From the NCBI RefSeq assembly GCF_023573145.1, contig NZ_CP097635.1:434001-498000 (forward strand): a DNA stretch of 64,000 nt. Direction: 5' to 3'. Both the position numbers and the translations under genes were made by a program. This DNA comes from Aquincola tertiaricarbonis (GTDB taxonomy: Bacteria; Pseudomonadota; Gammaproteobacteria; Burkholderiales; Burkholderiaceae_C). Below, one piece after another: positions 27,063 through 42,759 of the stretch (position 1 is the first letter of the stretch; each line of letters begins with the position of its first letter). Under the pieces are notes generated by a model. The model did not search any database. It had not been told where the DNA came from and saw nothing but the letters and a program-made list of their open reading frames with translations.

Positions 27063-28555
27063 CTTCGGACCCCCAAGTCATTGGCCTCAGCTTGGTCAGC
27101 CACACCAACGTGGGCAAGACCACCCTGGCCCGCACGCTGCTGGGCCGCGACATCGGCGAGGTGCGCGACGAGGCCCATGTCACCGAGGTGGCCGAGCGCC
27201 ATGCGATGGTGCAAAGCCCGGCCGGCGACCGGCTGGACCTGTGGGACACGCCCGGCTTCGGCGACAGCGTGCGCCTGGCGCGCCGGCTGGAGCAGGCGGG
27301 CAACCCGATCGGCTGGTTCCTGGCCGAGGTGTGGGACCGTTTCCGCCACAAGCCGTTCTGGTCGGCCCAGCGCGCGATGCGCAACGTGCTGGAACAGGCC
27401 GACGTGGTGCTGTACCTGGTCAACGCCGCCGAATCGCCCGACGACGCCGGCTACCTGGACGCCGAGCTGCGCGTGCTGGAACTGCTGGGCAAGCCGGTGG
27501 TGGTGCTGCTGAACCAGCTGGGCCCGCCGCAGCCGCGCGAGGTGGAAGCGGCGCAGCGCCAGGCCTGGGCGCAGCGGGTGAAACGGCCGGTGCTGGCGCT
27601 GGACGCCTTCGCCCGCTGCTGGGTGCAGGAAGGCCGGCTGCTGCAGGCGGTGGCCGACGCCCTGCCCGCCGCCCGCCAGCCCGCAATGGCCCGGCTGCAG
27701 GCCGCCTGGTTGCAGCGCAGCCAGGCGGTTTTGCACCAGGCGATGGCCGAGCTGGCGCGCCGCCTGGCCCGCGCCGCCGCCGACCGTGAAACCCTGCCCG
27801 ACGGCGGCTGGACCGGCCGGCTGAAGGAGCTGGGCAGTTCGGTCGGACGCACGGTCGGCCGGGCCATCGGCCTTGAACCGGCCGATGCCGACGGCCCGCA
27901 GACACGTGCGATGGCGGCGCTGGCCGCACGCGTGGCCGACGACACCCGCCAGTCCACGGACCGGCTGATCGCGCTGCACGGCCTGGACGGCCGCGCCACC
28001 GACACCGTGCTGGCGCGGGTGGCCGAGCAGTTTGCGCTGCGCGCCCCGGTCGACGAAGGCCGCGCCGCGTTGTGGGGCGGCGCCCTGACCGGCGCGCTGG
28101 CCGGCCTCAAGGCCGACGTGCTGAGCGGCGGCCTGACGCTGGGCGGCGGCATGCTGGCCGGCGGGCTGCTGGGCGCGCTGGGCGCGGCCGGGCTGGCGCG
28201 CGGCTTCAACCTGATGCGCGGGGTGGAAGCGCCTAGCGTGGCCTGGTCGGACACCGCGCTGGACGAGATGGCGCACGGCGCGCTGCTGGGCTACCTGAAC
28301 GTGGCCCACTTCGGCCGCGGCCGCGGCGGCTGGACGGCGACCGAACACCCGCCCTTCTGGAACGACGCGGTGGCCGCGGCCATAGCCCGCCACCGGCCGG
28401 CGCTGCACGCGGTGTGGGAGCAGCGCGCCGAAGGCGCCACAGCCGACGGGTTGCAAGCCGGCCTGGACGCCTGGCTGCGCACGGTCAGCGCCGATCTGCT
28501 GGGCAGCCTCTACCCCGACGATCGGGGCGCGCTGCAGCCGCCCTCGGCCGGCTGA
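27059..28555 (+). CDS. GTPase with DUF3482 C-terminal domain
   Basis: A 498-residue TRAFAC-type GTPase. G1 is SHTNVGKTTLARTLLGRD (Lys20), G3 is DTPGFGD near residue 63, and the G4 position reads LLNQLGPP, lacking the canonical NKxD aspartate. The C-terminal half (DUF3482, about 200-498) has a Gly/Ala-rich hydrophobic hairpin (AGLKADVLSGGLTLGGGMLA) that may insert in the membrane. Translational coupling to the DUF2868 gene implies a complex at the membrane. Substrate process unknown. Confidence 0.85.
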   Translation: MTSDPQVIGLSLVSHTNVGKTTLARTLLGRDIGEVRDEAHVTEVAERHAMVQSPAGDRLDLWDTPGFGDSVRLARRLEQAGNPIGWFLAEVWDRFRHKPFWSAQRAMRNVLEQADVVLYLVNAAESPDDAGYLDAELRVLELLGKPVVVLLNQLGPPQPREVEAAQRQAWAQRVKRPVLALDAFARCWVQEGRLLQAVADALPAARQPAMARLQAAWLQRSQAVLHQAMAELARRLARAAADRETLPDGGWTGRLKELGSSVGRTVGRAIGLEPADADGPQTRAMAALAARVADDTRQSTDRLIALHGLDGRATDTVLARVAEQFALRAPVDEGRAALWGGALTGALAGLKADVLSGGLTLGGGMLAGGLLGALGAAGLARGFNLMRGVEAPSVAWSDTALDEMAHGALLGYLNVAHFGRGRGGWTATEHPPFWNDAVAAAIARHRPALHAVWEQRAEGATADGLQAGLDAWLRTVSADLLGSLYPDDRGALQPPSAG

Positions 28556-28589
28556 GCGGGCAGGCCGGACGCTGTCAGGTCGCCAGGCT

Positions 28590-29258
28590 TCAGCCGAAGT
28601 TCAGCACCCAGTCCGCCCGCCCCCGCGTCGCCTCGATGCGCCGAGCATTCGGCTCATCGCTGCGCGCCACCCAGGCGCGCGCCGCTTCGGGCGAGCGGCC
28701 GAAGCGCTCGTGGCGGGCGATCAGGCGCTGCAGCCGGGTCGGCTCGTCGCCGTCCACGTACCAGGCTTCGGTGAGCAGCGGGCGCACGGCGGCCCAGGGG
28801 CCGTCGTCCATCAGCAGGTAGTTGCCCTCGGTGATCACCAGCGGCACCTCGGCCGGCACCGCGATGGCGCCGGCCACCGGCTCCTCGATCTCGCGGCGGA
28901 ATTCAGGCGCGTACACCGTCTCGCCAGGCTGCGGGCGCGCCAGCCGGGCCAGCAGCGTGGCGTAACCGCCAGCGTCAAACGTGTCGGGCGCGCCCTTGCG
29001 GTCGGCGCGGCCCAGGCGCTCCAACTCGGCCTGCGCCAGGTGGAAGCCGTCCATCGGCACCACCACGGCACGCGCGCCCAGGGCGTGCGCAAGTGCTTGT
29101 GCCAGCGTGGATTTTCCGGCGCCGGGGGTGCCGACCAGACCCAGGATCACACGGCCGCCGGCGGCCAGCAGGCGCTCGACGCGGGCCAGCGCCTCGGCCG
29201 GAACGGGCACCGGCAACGTTGTTACCGGTAGGGGAAAAGCTGCAGCAAGCTTTGTCAT
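28590..29258 (-). CDS. nucleoside/nucleotide kinase family protein (P-loop, PanK/Udk-like)
   Basis: A 222-residue P-loop kinase. Walker A is GLVGTPGAGKSTLAQALAHAL near residue 40, the substrate-binding strand is VPMDGFHLAQAELERLG, and TEGNYLLMDDGPW marks the second acidic motif. This arrangement matches the PanK/uridine-kinase-like family (including FrcK-like proteins). The acceptor could be a nucleoside, a sugar or pantothenate-like compound and is not determined. It is convergent with the GTPase gene and lies upstream of the glycine riboswitch region on the opposite strand. Confidence 0.85.
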   Translation of the reverse strand: MTKLAAAFPLPVTTLPVPVPAEALARVERLLAAGGRVILGLVGTPGAGKSTLAQALAHALGARAVVVPMDGFHLAQAELERLGRADRKGAPDTFDAGGYATLLARLARPQPGETVYAPEFRREIEEPVAGAIAVPAEVPLVITEGNYLLMDDGPWAAVRPLLTEAWYVDGDEPTRLQRLIARHERFGRSPEAARAWVARSDEPNARRIEATRGRADWVLNFG

Positions 29259-29323
29259 CCGAATGCGGGGGTGGGTCGTTAGGGGGTCACGCGGCACGAA
29301 TGCAAGCCGCGAGTTGACCCGCC

Positions 29324-29494
29324 ATGATGATCCAGAAATCCGCTCATCCCGTGCCCGCCCACCACAGCCGCCGTGCCGAACGTTTCGAGCCGCCGGCCGA
29401 CAAGGGCCAGAAGTACGAGCCTTTCCTGGTGCCCGCGATGGGCCGCGACCGCCGCAGCATGGCGCAGGAACTGCGCATGGACCAGCGCCGCTGA
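29324..29494 (+). CDS. hypothetical 56-residue basic protein
   Basis: A short frame beginning MMIQKSAHPVPAHHSRRAER and ending AQELRMDQRR, with FEPPADKGQKYEPFLVPAMG in the middle. It is rich in Arg, Pro and His, predicts no membrane segment and has no recognised domain. Upstream of the double ATG the sequence GAGTTGACCC offers only a poor ribosome-binding site. The codon pattern (G/C at third positions) fits the surrounding genome. It sits between the kinase gene and the glycine riboswitch. It may be a real small protein; function unknown. Confidence 0.5.
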   Translation: MMIQKSAHPVPAHHSRRAERFEPPADKGQKYEPFLVPAMGRDRRSMAQELRMDQRR

Positions 29495-29553
29495 TCCTCC
29501 TCGGGGCGGCGCACCGGCCGGGGCCGCCAGCGCCTCGGCTACACTGCCCGCCG

Positions 29554-29768
29554 CCAGGAGAGAGTTGCCGCGGCATACCACCGCGGCGGCCGCCGAAGGC
29601 GCAGGGGTCCACACCCCGAACGCTCAGGCAAAAGGACTGGCAAGACGCCCGACCCGGGCGTTCCTCACTGGAGAGAGGCGGGCCCCGAGCCCGCCCACCG
29701 AAGGGGCAAGCAGCGCCGCGCAACCGCCGGTGCCGCCAATCTCTCAGGTAAAGCGGACAGCGAGGGCA
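29554..29768 (+). promoter_or_regulatory. tandem glycine riboswitch
   Basis: Two glycine aptamers lie in series ahead of gcvT. The first runs from AGGAGAGAG (29556) through GCCGAAGGCGCA to CTCAGGCAAAAGGACTGG (about 29645). The second runs from ACTGGAGAGAGGC (29667) through CACCGAAGGGGCAAGC to CTCAGGTAAAGCGGACAG (about 29760). These are the conserved core sequences of the gcvT RNA motif. Binding of glycine should turn on the downstream glycine-cleavage genes. Confidence 0.95.
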
Positions 29769-29772
29769 TCCC

Positions 29773-29804
29773 CCCACCTTCATCGCCTTTGGCGGTAGGG
29801 TGGG
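29773..29804 (+). promoter_or_regulatory. candidate expression-platform hairpin of the glycine riboswitch
   Basis: CCCACC (29773-29778) can pair with GGTGGG (29799-29804), with an inner CGCC/GGCG stem closing a TTT loop (29784-29794). It stands between the second aptamer and the gcvT start 45 bases later. No T tract follows, so control would be by translation or Rho rather than by an intrinsic terminator. Confidence 0.45.
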
Positions 29805-29848
29805 CGATCGATGGCCCCTTCGCTTACACCCTGACCCGGGAGACATGG

Positions 29849-30964
29849 ATGTCCGCCGACCTGCTCCAGACGCCCCTGCACGCGTTGCACCTTGAACTGG
29901 GCGCCAAGATGGTGCCCTTTGCCGGCTATGCCATGCCGGTCAACTACCCCGGCGGCATCATGGCCGAGCACCGGCAGTGCCGCGAATCGGCCGCGCTGTT
30001 CGACGTCTCGCACATGGGCCAGCTGCGCCTGCCCGATGCACCGGCCGCCGCCGCCGCGCTCGAGACCCTGGTGCCGGCCGACATCGTCGACCTGGCTGTG
30101 GGCAAGCAGCGCTACACCCAGTTCACCAATGCCTCCGGCGGCATCCTGGACGACCTGATGATCACCCGGCGCGAGGACGACCTCTTCGTCGTCGTCAATG
30201 CCGCCTGCAAGGCCGACGACCTGCGCCACCTGCAGACGCACATCGGCCACCGCTGCCAGATCGTGCCGCTGCCCGACCGCGCGCTGCTGGCGCTGCAGGG
30301 GCCGCAGGCCGTCACCGCGCTGCAGCGGCTGAACGCCGGCGTCGCCGCCCTCACCTTCATGACCGGCGGCCACTTCGTGCTGGCGGGCGTGGACTGCTTC
30401 GTCACCCGCTCGGGCTACACCGGCGAAGACGGCTTCGAGATCTCGGTGCCGGCCGAGGCCGCGGTGGACCTCGCGCGCCAGCTGCTGGCCCAGCCCGAGG
30501 TCAAGCCCGCCGGCCTGGGCGCGCGCGACACGCTGCGGCTGGAAGCGGGCCTGTGCCTGTACGGCCACGACATCGACACCACCACCTCGCCGGTGGAAGC
30601 CGGCCTCGCCTGGTCCATCCAGAAGGTGCGCCGCCCGGGCGGCGCCCGCGCCGGCCACTACCCTGGCGCCGCCACCATCGAGAAGCACCTGGCCGGCGCC
30701 GCGCCCAGCAAGCGCGTGGGCCTGGTGGGGCTGGAACGTGTGCCCGTGCGCGAAGGCGCGGTGCTGCACGATGCCCACGGCCACAAGCTGGGCCATGTGA
30801 CCAGCGGCACGCTGGCGCCCACCGTCAACCAGCCGATCGCGATGGCCTACGTGGCCATCAACCACGCCCACCCGGGCAACGAGGTGTATGCCGACGTGCG
30901 CGGCAAGCGCCTGCCGATGCGGGTGTGCGCGATGCCCTTCGCCCCGCACCGCTACCAGCGCTGA
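29849..30964 (+). CDS. gcvT: aminomethyltransferase (glycine cleavage T protein)
   Basis: T protein releases ammonia from the aminomethyl-lipoyl H protein and transfers the methylene group to tetrahydrofolate. The 371-residue product has LGAKMVPFAGYAMPVNYPGG, DVSHMGQLRL, and the folate-site region SGYTGEDGFEISVP. The start at 29849 follows GGGAG by six bases; an in-frame start at 29789 would fall inside the riboswitch leader and is rejected. First gene of gcvT-gcvH-gcvP, controlled by the glycine riboswitch. Confidence 0.97.
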   Translation: MSADLLQTPLHALHLELGAKMVPFAGYAMPVNYPGGIMAEHRQCRESAALFDVSHMGQLRLPDAPAAAAALETLVPADIVDLAVGKQRYTQFTNASGGILDDLMITRREDDLFVVVNAACKADDLRHLQTHIGHRCQIVPLPDRALLALQGPQAVTALQRLNAGVAALTFMTGGHFVLAGVDCFVTRSGYTGEDGFEISVPAEAAVDLARQLLAQPEVKPAGLGARDTLRLEAGLCLYGHDIDTTTSPVEAGLAWSIQKVRRPGGARAGHYPGAATIEKHLAGAAPSKRVGLVGLERVPVREGAVLHDAHGHKLGHVTSGTLAPTVNQPIAMAYVAINHAHPGNEVYADVRGKRLPMRVCAMPFAPHRYQR

Positions 30965-31022
30965 ACACGGCGCTGCCCGCTTTTCTCTTCTTCCCTCACC
31001 GCCCGAACCCAGGAGCGACTCC

Positions 31023-31397
31023 ATGACCATCAAGTTCACCAACGACCACGAGTGGATCAACACCGCCGATGCCGGCGCCGCCGTGGTCGGCATCACGCCG
31101 CATGCGCAGGACGCGCTGGGCGACGTGGTGTTCGTCGACCTGCCCGAAGTGGGCAAGACCTTCAGCCAGGGCGACGTGGCCGGCGTGGTGGAGTCGGTCA
31201 AGGCCGCCGCCGACCTGTTCATGCCCGTCACCGGTGAGGTGGTGGAAGTGAACGAGGCGCTGCGCGCCGACCCGTCGCTGGCCAACTCCGACCCCACCGG
31301 CGCCGGCTGGTTCTTCAAGGTCAAGGTGGCCGACGCCAGCCAGTTCGATGCGCTGATGGACGAGCCGGCCTACCAGGACCTGCTCAAGACCCTCTGA
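31023..31397 (+). CDS. gcvH: glycine cleavage system H protein
   Basis: The lipoyl carrier that shuttles the aminomethyl group between P, T and L proteins. It has 124 residues. The lipoylated lysine is Lys60 in VVESVKAAADLFMP. FTNDHEWI at the N-terminus and NSDPTGAGWFFKVK near residue 90 are family standards. AGGAGCG precedes the start. It lies 58 bases after gcvT. Confidence 0.98.
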   Translation: MTIKFTNDHEWINTADAGAAVVGITPHAQDALGDVVFVDLPEVGKTFSQGDVAGVVESVKAAADLFMPVTGEVVEVNEALRADPSLANSDPTGAGWFFKVKVADASQFDALMDEPAYQDLLKTL

Positions 31398-31420
31398 CCC
31401 TCGCCTGATAGAGCCCTTCC

Positions 31421-34297
<2,877 letters not shown>

Positions 34298-34354
34298 GCC
34301 AAAACGGCGGCGCGCGCTTATCCTGCGCGCACCCCTGTTACAAGGCTTTGCCGC

Positions 34355-35745
34355 ATGGCCGTCTCCGCGTTCGACCTTTTCAAGATCGGCATCGGGCCGA
34401 GCAGTTCGCACACCGTCGGCCCGATGCGGGCCGCCCGCCTGTTCACGCTGCGGTTGGTGCATGAAGGCCTGCTGCCGCGCACCGCGCGGGTGCAGGCGCA
34501 GCTCTACGGCTCGCTGGGCGCCACCGGCAAGGGCCACGGCAGCGACAAGGCAGTGCTGCTGGGCCTGGCCGGCCATGAACCCGACACCGTGGACGTGGAC
34601 GCGGTGCCCGCGCTGCTCGCCGCCATCGCCAGCAGCGGGCGCATCGCGTTGCACGGCGCGCACGACATCGGCTTCCAGGCCGCGAAGGACCTGGTCTTCC
34701 ACCGCCGGCAGAGCCTGCCCTTCCATGCCAACGGCATGCGCTTTTCCGCCTTCGACGCCAGCGGCGCCGAGTTGGCCGACAAGGTGTATTACTCGGTGGG
34801 TGGCGGCTTCATCGTCAGCGACGAAGTGGCCGCCGACGGCAGCCGGCAGAAGGTCATCGCCCCCGACACCACGGTGCTGCCGCTGCCTTTTGCCAGCGGC
34901 GCCGAGCTGCTGCAGGTGTGCGCGCGCGAGGGGCTGAGCATCGCGCAGGTGATGCGCCGCAATGAGCGCCACTGGCGCACCGACGCCGAGATCGACGCTG
35001 GCCTGCTGAAGATCTGGCAGGTGATGCAGGCCTGCGTGCAGCGCGGCTGCCGCGCCGAAGGCGTGCTGCCCGGCGGCTTCAAGGTGCGGCGCCGCGCAGC
35101 GGCACTGCATGCGGCGCTGACCAGCCACCCCGAGGCCGCGCTGCGCGACCCGCTGCAGGTGCTGGACTGGGTGAACCTGTATGCGCTGGCCGTGAACGAG
35201 GAGAACGCCGCCGGTGGTCGCGTGGTCACCGCGCCCACCAACGGCGCGGCCGGCATCGTGCCGGCGGTGCTGCACTACTACGCCCGCTTCGTGCATGGCG
35301 CCAGCGATGCCGGCGTCGTCGACTTCCTGCTCACCGCCGCGGCCATCGGCATCCTGTACAAGGAAAACGCCTCCATCAGCGGCGCCGAAGTCGGCTGCCA
35401 GGGCGAGGTGGGCGTGGCCTGCTCCATGGCCGCCGGCGCCTTGTGCGCGGTGATGGGCGGCACGCCCGAGCAGGCCGAGAACGCCGCCGAGATCGGCATG
35501 GAGCACCACCTGGGCCTGACCTGCGACCCGGTGGGCGGCCTGGTGCAGATCCCGTGCATCGAACGCAACGCCATCGCCTCCGTCAAGGCCATCAACGCAG
35601 CGCGCATGGCGCTGCGGGGCGACGGCACCCACCATGTATCGCTGGACAAGGTGATCAAGACCATGCGCGAGACCGGTGCCGACATGCAGACCAAATACAA
35701 GGAAACCGCCCGCGGCGGTCTGGCCGTCAACATCGTCGAATGCTG

Positions 35746-35746
<1 letters not shown>
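34355..35746 (+). CDS. sdaA: L-serine ammonia-lyase (4Fe-4S type)
   Basis: Deaminates L-serine to pyruvate with a 4Fe-4S cluster. The 463-residue protein is the fused single-chain form: beta domain from [21 protein letters not shown], alpha domain from about residue 200 with [15 protein letters not shown], and cluster cysteines within [33 protein letters not shown]. Position 57 bases after gcvP suggests read-through from the glycine riboswitch, so serine drain and glycine cleavage would be co-regulated. The stop overlaps the start of the hybrid kinase gene (TGATG). Confidence 0.96.
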
Positions 35747-39552
<3,806 letters not shown>

Positions 39553-39672
39553 CGAAGGCGGCCCACGCCGGGCCAGACTCCGAATGTCGATGGTCGGCTT
39601 TCTTCTTTCGGGCGGGCGCTCGCCCGCCCTAAGCTGGCCGCCGTTTCCATGGCACATCGGCACCGTACACGC

Positions 39673-40635
39673 ATGCTCAAAACCCTGGCCTACGCCCTCC
39701 TCCTGATCGCCGTGCTGCTCAGCGTCGGCCTGGCCGCGGCCTGGCTTTACCTGCGCACGCCGGACCGCCCTGCGGCCGAGCTGGAACGCCGCTATGCGGG
39801 CGCCGACGATCACTTCATCGAGCTGCCGGGCGGCCTGCGCCTGCATTACCGCGACCAGGGCGACCGCTCGCGGCCGGTGCTGGTGCTGCTGCATGGCTAT
39901 GGCGACTCGTACGCCACCTGGGAAGCCTGGGGCCAGGCGCTGCAGGACCGCTACCGCGTCATCAGCCTGGACCTGCCCGGCCACGGGCTGAGCGCAGCAC
40001 CCGCGGACTACCTGCTGGACGCCGACGCGCTGGCCGCCCTGGTGGTGGATGTCGCCACCCGACTGGGGCTGCCGCCCTTCGTGCTGGCGGGCAACTCGAT
40101 GGGCGGCGGCGTGGCCTGGAAGGTGGCGCTGCTGGCGCCCCGGCAGCTGCGTGCGCTGGTGCTGGTGGCCGCGGCGGGCTGGCCGGCCCACACGCAGGGG
40201 CAGAGCCCCTCGCTGGCTTTCCGGGTGCTGCAGCATCCGATCGGGCGCTGGGTGCTGGCACGCATCGACAACAAGCCCTTGATCGCCCAGGGCCTGAAGG
40301 CCCAGGTGCACGACAAGGGCCTGATCACCGAGGCGGTGGTGCAGCGCTGGGCCGACTACCAGCTGTACCCGGGCCATCGGACCATCCTGATGTCGGCGCC
40401 GCCGGGCAGCCATTCACAGGCCACGGCCGAGAAGCTGGCCGCCATCCGGCTGCCCACACTCGTGATGCACGGCGAGTACGACCCGCTGATCCCGGTGGAA
40501 AACAGCCGCAAGTTCGCCAGCGCCATCGCCGGTGCACGGCTGATCACCTACCCCCAGGTCGGCCATCTGCCGCAGCGCGAGATCCCGGCCCGGTCGGCCG
40601 CCGACCTGCGCGCCTTCATGGACACGCTGCGCTGA
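39673..40635 (+). CDS. alpha/beta hydrolase, membrane-anchored
   Basis: A 320-residue alpha/beta-hydrolase with an N-terminal membrane anchor (residues 4-25, TLAYALLLIAVLLSVGLAAA). The oxyanion motif is LLHGYGDSYATW, the nucleophile elbow GNSMGGG, the acid GEYDPLIPVE and the base histidine VGHLPQRE. It resembles epoxide-hydrolase/lipase-like enzymes; no substrate can be assigned. An ATG eight codons upstream (39649) is possible. It is convergent with the PEP-CTERM genes. Confidence 0.88.
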   Translation: MLKTLAYALLLIAVLLSVGLAAAWLYLRTPDRPAAELERRYAGADDHFIELPGGLRLHYRDQGDRSRPVLVLLHGYGDSYATWEAWGQALQDRYRVISLDLPGHGLSAAPADYLLDADALAALVVDVATRLGLPPFVLAGNSMGGGVAWKVALLAPRQLRALVLVAAAGWPAHTQGQSPSLAFRVLQHPIGRWVLARIDNKPLIAQGLKAQVHDKGLITEAVVQRWADYQLYPGHRTILMSAPPGSHSQATAEKLAAIRLPTLVMHGEYDPLIPVENSRKFASAIAGARLITYPQVGHLPQREIPARSAADLRAFMDTLR

Positions 40636-40730
40636 GCGTGACGCTGACGGTGCGCGGCTGGCCGGCGGCGGCCACGTTGAGGTCGTCCTGGGTGGCCGGG
40701 CGCTTGCCGAGCGTGAGCGACGTTGCCGCC

Positions 40731-41738
40731 TTAGCTGAGCTCGGGCAGGACTTGATCGTGGCCCGACAGATCGCCCAGCAGCACCGACTTGAAGTCCTTG
40801 AGCGTGGCGAAGTCCGGCGCCAGGCTCCAACCAGTCTTGGTGTGGTCCCGGTCGGCGGCATCACCGTAGCCCAACCGAAAGATGCCGATCAGCCCCCCCA
40901 GCCCCAGCAGCATCAAGGCCCCGCTGGCGGGCTCGGGCACCGGCGCCAGAAAGTTGGTGCCGCTGGCGCCGATGGTGTTGAGCCCGGCCACCGACGGCGT
41001 CAGGCTGTAGGCGGCCGAGTGGTAGAAGTCGGCCACACCGCTGCGCGTGGTGGTGGCCGAGCTGTCCACGCTGGCGCCCACGTTCAGGTACCCGGTGATG
41101 CCCAGATCGTGGCCGACCTGGGTGTTCAGCGTCAGCAGGTACAGGCCGGGGGCCTGGCTGGCAGCGTTCCAGCGCAGGCTCACCGTTTCGCGGGTGATCT
41201 TGTCTTCCAGCCGCACCTCGGCCACCCCGTGAACGCCGACGTGACCCCCCATCTCGAAGCTGGGGCTGCTGATGCTGCCGTTGATGCGCAGGCCCACGGT
41301 GTACTGCACCGGCGTGCCGTCCGTCAGGCCGCCCCCGGTGACGGCCACGGTGTCGGTGAAGCCGGCGTCCACCGTGGCGTTGCTGAAGCCGCTGGTGACC
41401 AGTTCGCCGCCAATGGTGCAGCAGTAGGGGTGGCTGGCCGCGGCATACGCCTTCAGCAGGCCGATGCGGCCCAGGAACTTCACCTCGGCCGTGCCGCCGT
41501 TGGAGGTGCTGATGCGGTCATCCATCACCTGCAGCTTGGCAGCCTCGGGGGAGTCGAACAGGGTGAGGTAGGTGGGCCGGCTGTGGTCCTCGCGGGGCGC
41601 GGGCGAGGTCATCACCGAGGTCACCGTGGTGGTGACCATCAGCGACGAGTTCTGCGCCCAGGGCTGGGTGGGGCCGAGCGCCAGGGCACCGATCAGCGCG
41701 CTTGCTGCGGCAAGCCGCGGAGCATGGGAGCGGTGCAT
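40731..41738 (-). CDS. PEP-CTERM sorted exported protein (paralogue 2, long tail)
   Basis: A 335-residue exported protein: signal peptide MHRSHAPRLAAASALIGALA cleaved near PWAQ, then a beta-rich ectodomain. The sorting signal PVPEPASGALMLLGLGGLIG with Arg follows at about residue 268. Unusually, about 45 polar residues (LGYGDAADRDHTKTG onward) follow the sorting helix, whereas PEP-CTERM proteins normally stop within a few residues of it. It shares RIGLLKAYA, CCxxG and PSVAGLNTIGASGTxFLAPVPEPA with its neighbour, so the two arose by tandem duplication. Probably delivered by an exosortase to the cell surface or exopolysaccharide. Confidence 0.85.
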   Translation of the reverse strand: MHRSHAPRLAAASALIGALALGPTQPWAQNSSLMVTTTVTSVMTSPAPREDHSRPTYLTLFDSPEAAKLQVMDDRISTSNGGTAEVKFLGRIGLLKAYAAASHPYCCTIGGELVTSGFSNATVDAGFTDTVAVTGGGLTDGTPVQYTVGLRINGSISSPSFEMGGHVGVHGVAEVRLEDKITRETVSLRWNAASQAPGLYLLTLNTQVGHDLGITGYLNVGASVDSSATTTRSGVADFYHSAAYSLTPSVAGLNTIGASGTNFLAPVPEPASGALMLLGLGGLIGIFRLGYGDAADRDHTKTGWSLAPDFATLKDFKSVLLGDLSGHDQVLPELS

Positions 41739-41740
41739 GG

Positions 41741-42637
41741 TCAGCGCTCCTGGGCGGGGGCAGCCAGCGTGAGGGGGCTGCGCCGGCCGCCCAGCACGGC
41801 CAGCGCAGCCAGACCGCTGCACCACAGCAGGGTGGTCGCGGGTTCGGGCACCGGCGCCAGGAAGTCGGTGCCGCTGGCGCCGATGGTGTTGAGCCCGGCC
41901 ACGGAAGGCGCCAGGTTGTAGCCGGCCGAATGGTAGAAATCCACCTCGGCATGGCGGCCGATCACCGCGCCGGCCTCGACATGGGTGTCGGCGAACAGCA
42001 TGCCCTGGATGGACAGCGTGTGGCCCACCGCGGTGGCCAGCGTCAGCGTGTAGAGCCCGGTGGCCTGTTCCGCCGCGTCCCACTTCAGGCTCACCTCCTG
42101 GCCGCTGCTGCTGTCCCGCAGGCGGGCTTCGGCCATCGCCACCGCATACAGGTTGGCGCCGCTCTCGAAGCTGGGGTTGCTGACCGTGCCGCTGAGCCGC
42201 AGCACCAGCTGGTAGCTCACGGGCGTGCCCACGGCCAGACCGTCGCCGCCCACCAGCACCTCGTCGTAGAAGCTGCCCTGCACCGTGGCATTGGCGCCGC
42301 CCAGCAACACCGTGGTGCCTTCGATGCAGCAGCGGGCGTAGTTGGATTCGGCATAGGCCTTCAGCAGGCCGATGCGGCCCTGGAACCGCGCGGTGGCGTT
42401 GCCATGGTCCGCCGTGGCAAAGCTGTCCAGCCGCTGCAGCGTGGTGGCGCCGGGCTGGTTGAAGAAGTTCAGGTTCTGGGCGTCGGTGTCGGTGCCGCCC
42501 GGCGCGGGCAGAAAGCTCACGGTGCGTGCGTTGGACGTCGCGGTGAGCTGGTAGGTGGCGTGGGCCGACAGTGGCAGCAGCGCCGCCACCAGTGCCAGGG
42601 CGGCGGCGTGGCGGGACAGGGTCGGACGAATGGGCAT
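41741..42637 (-). CDS. PEP-CTERM sorted exported protein (paralogue 1)
   Basis: A 298-residue exported protein: signal peptide MPIRPTLSRHAAALALVAAL with cleavage at AHA, a beta-rich middle domain with a cysteine pair (YARCCIEG), and a standard sorting signal VPEPATTLLWCSGLAALAVL followed by GGRRS near the C-terminus. It is the first gene of a two-gene unit and ends two bases before the paralogue begins. It is divergent from the ECF sigma factor gene, so it is a good candidate member of that regulon. Function of the ectodomain is unknown. Confidence 0.87.
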   Translation of the reverse strand: MPIRPTLSRHAAALALVAALLPLSAHATYQLTATSNARTVSFLPAPGGTDTDAQNLNFFNQPGATTLQRLDSFATADHGNATARFQGRIGLLKAYAESNYARCCIEGTTVLLGGANATVQGSFYDEVLVGGDGLAVGTPVSYQLVLRLSGTVSNPSFESGANLYAVAMAEARLRDSSSGQEVSLKWDAAEQATGLYTLTLATAVGHTLSIQGMLFADTHVEAGAVIGRHAEVDFYHSAGYNLAPSVAGLNTIGASGTDFLAPVPEPATTLLWCSGLAALAVLGGRRSPLTLAAPAQER

Positions 42638-42759
42638 GGGGGCTCCTCGGCAAGTGCAGGGTGACCGTCCTCTCGACGGCGGATCCATCAGCCCAGCCAA
42701 CGAGGCCATCGACCGCATCTGGACAAGCCTGCCTCCCATGAACGTGGGGGTGGGCCACC

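Noticed and set aside
42665..42679. CCGTC-CTCTC-GACGG dyad between the PEP-CTERM and sigma genes
   Set aside because: Only five base pairs in a GC-rich background; expected by chance.
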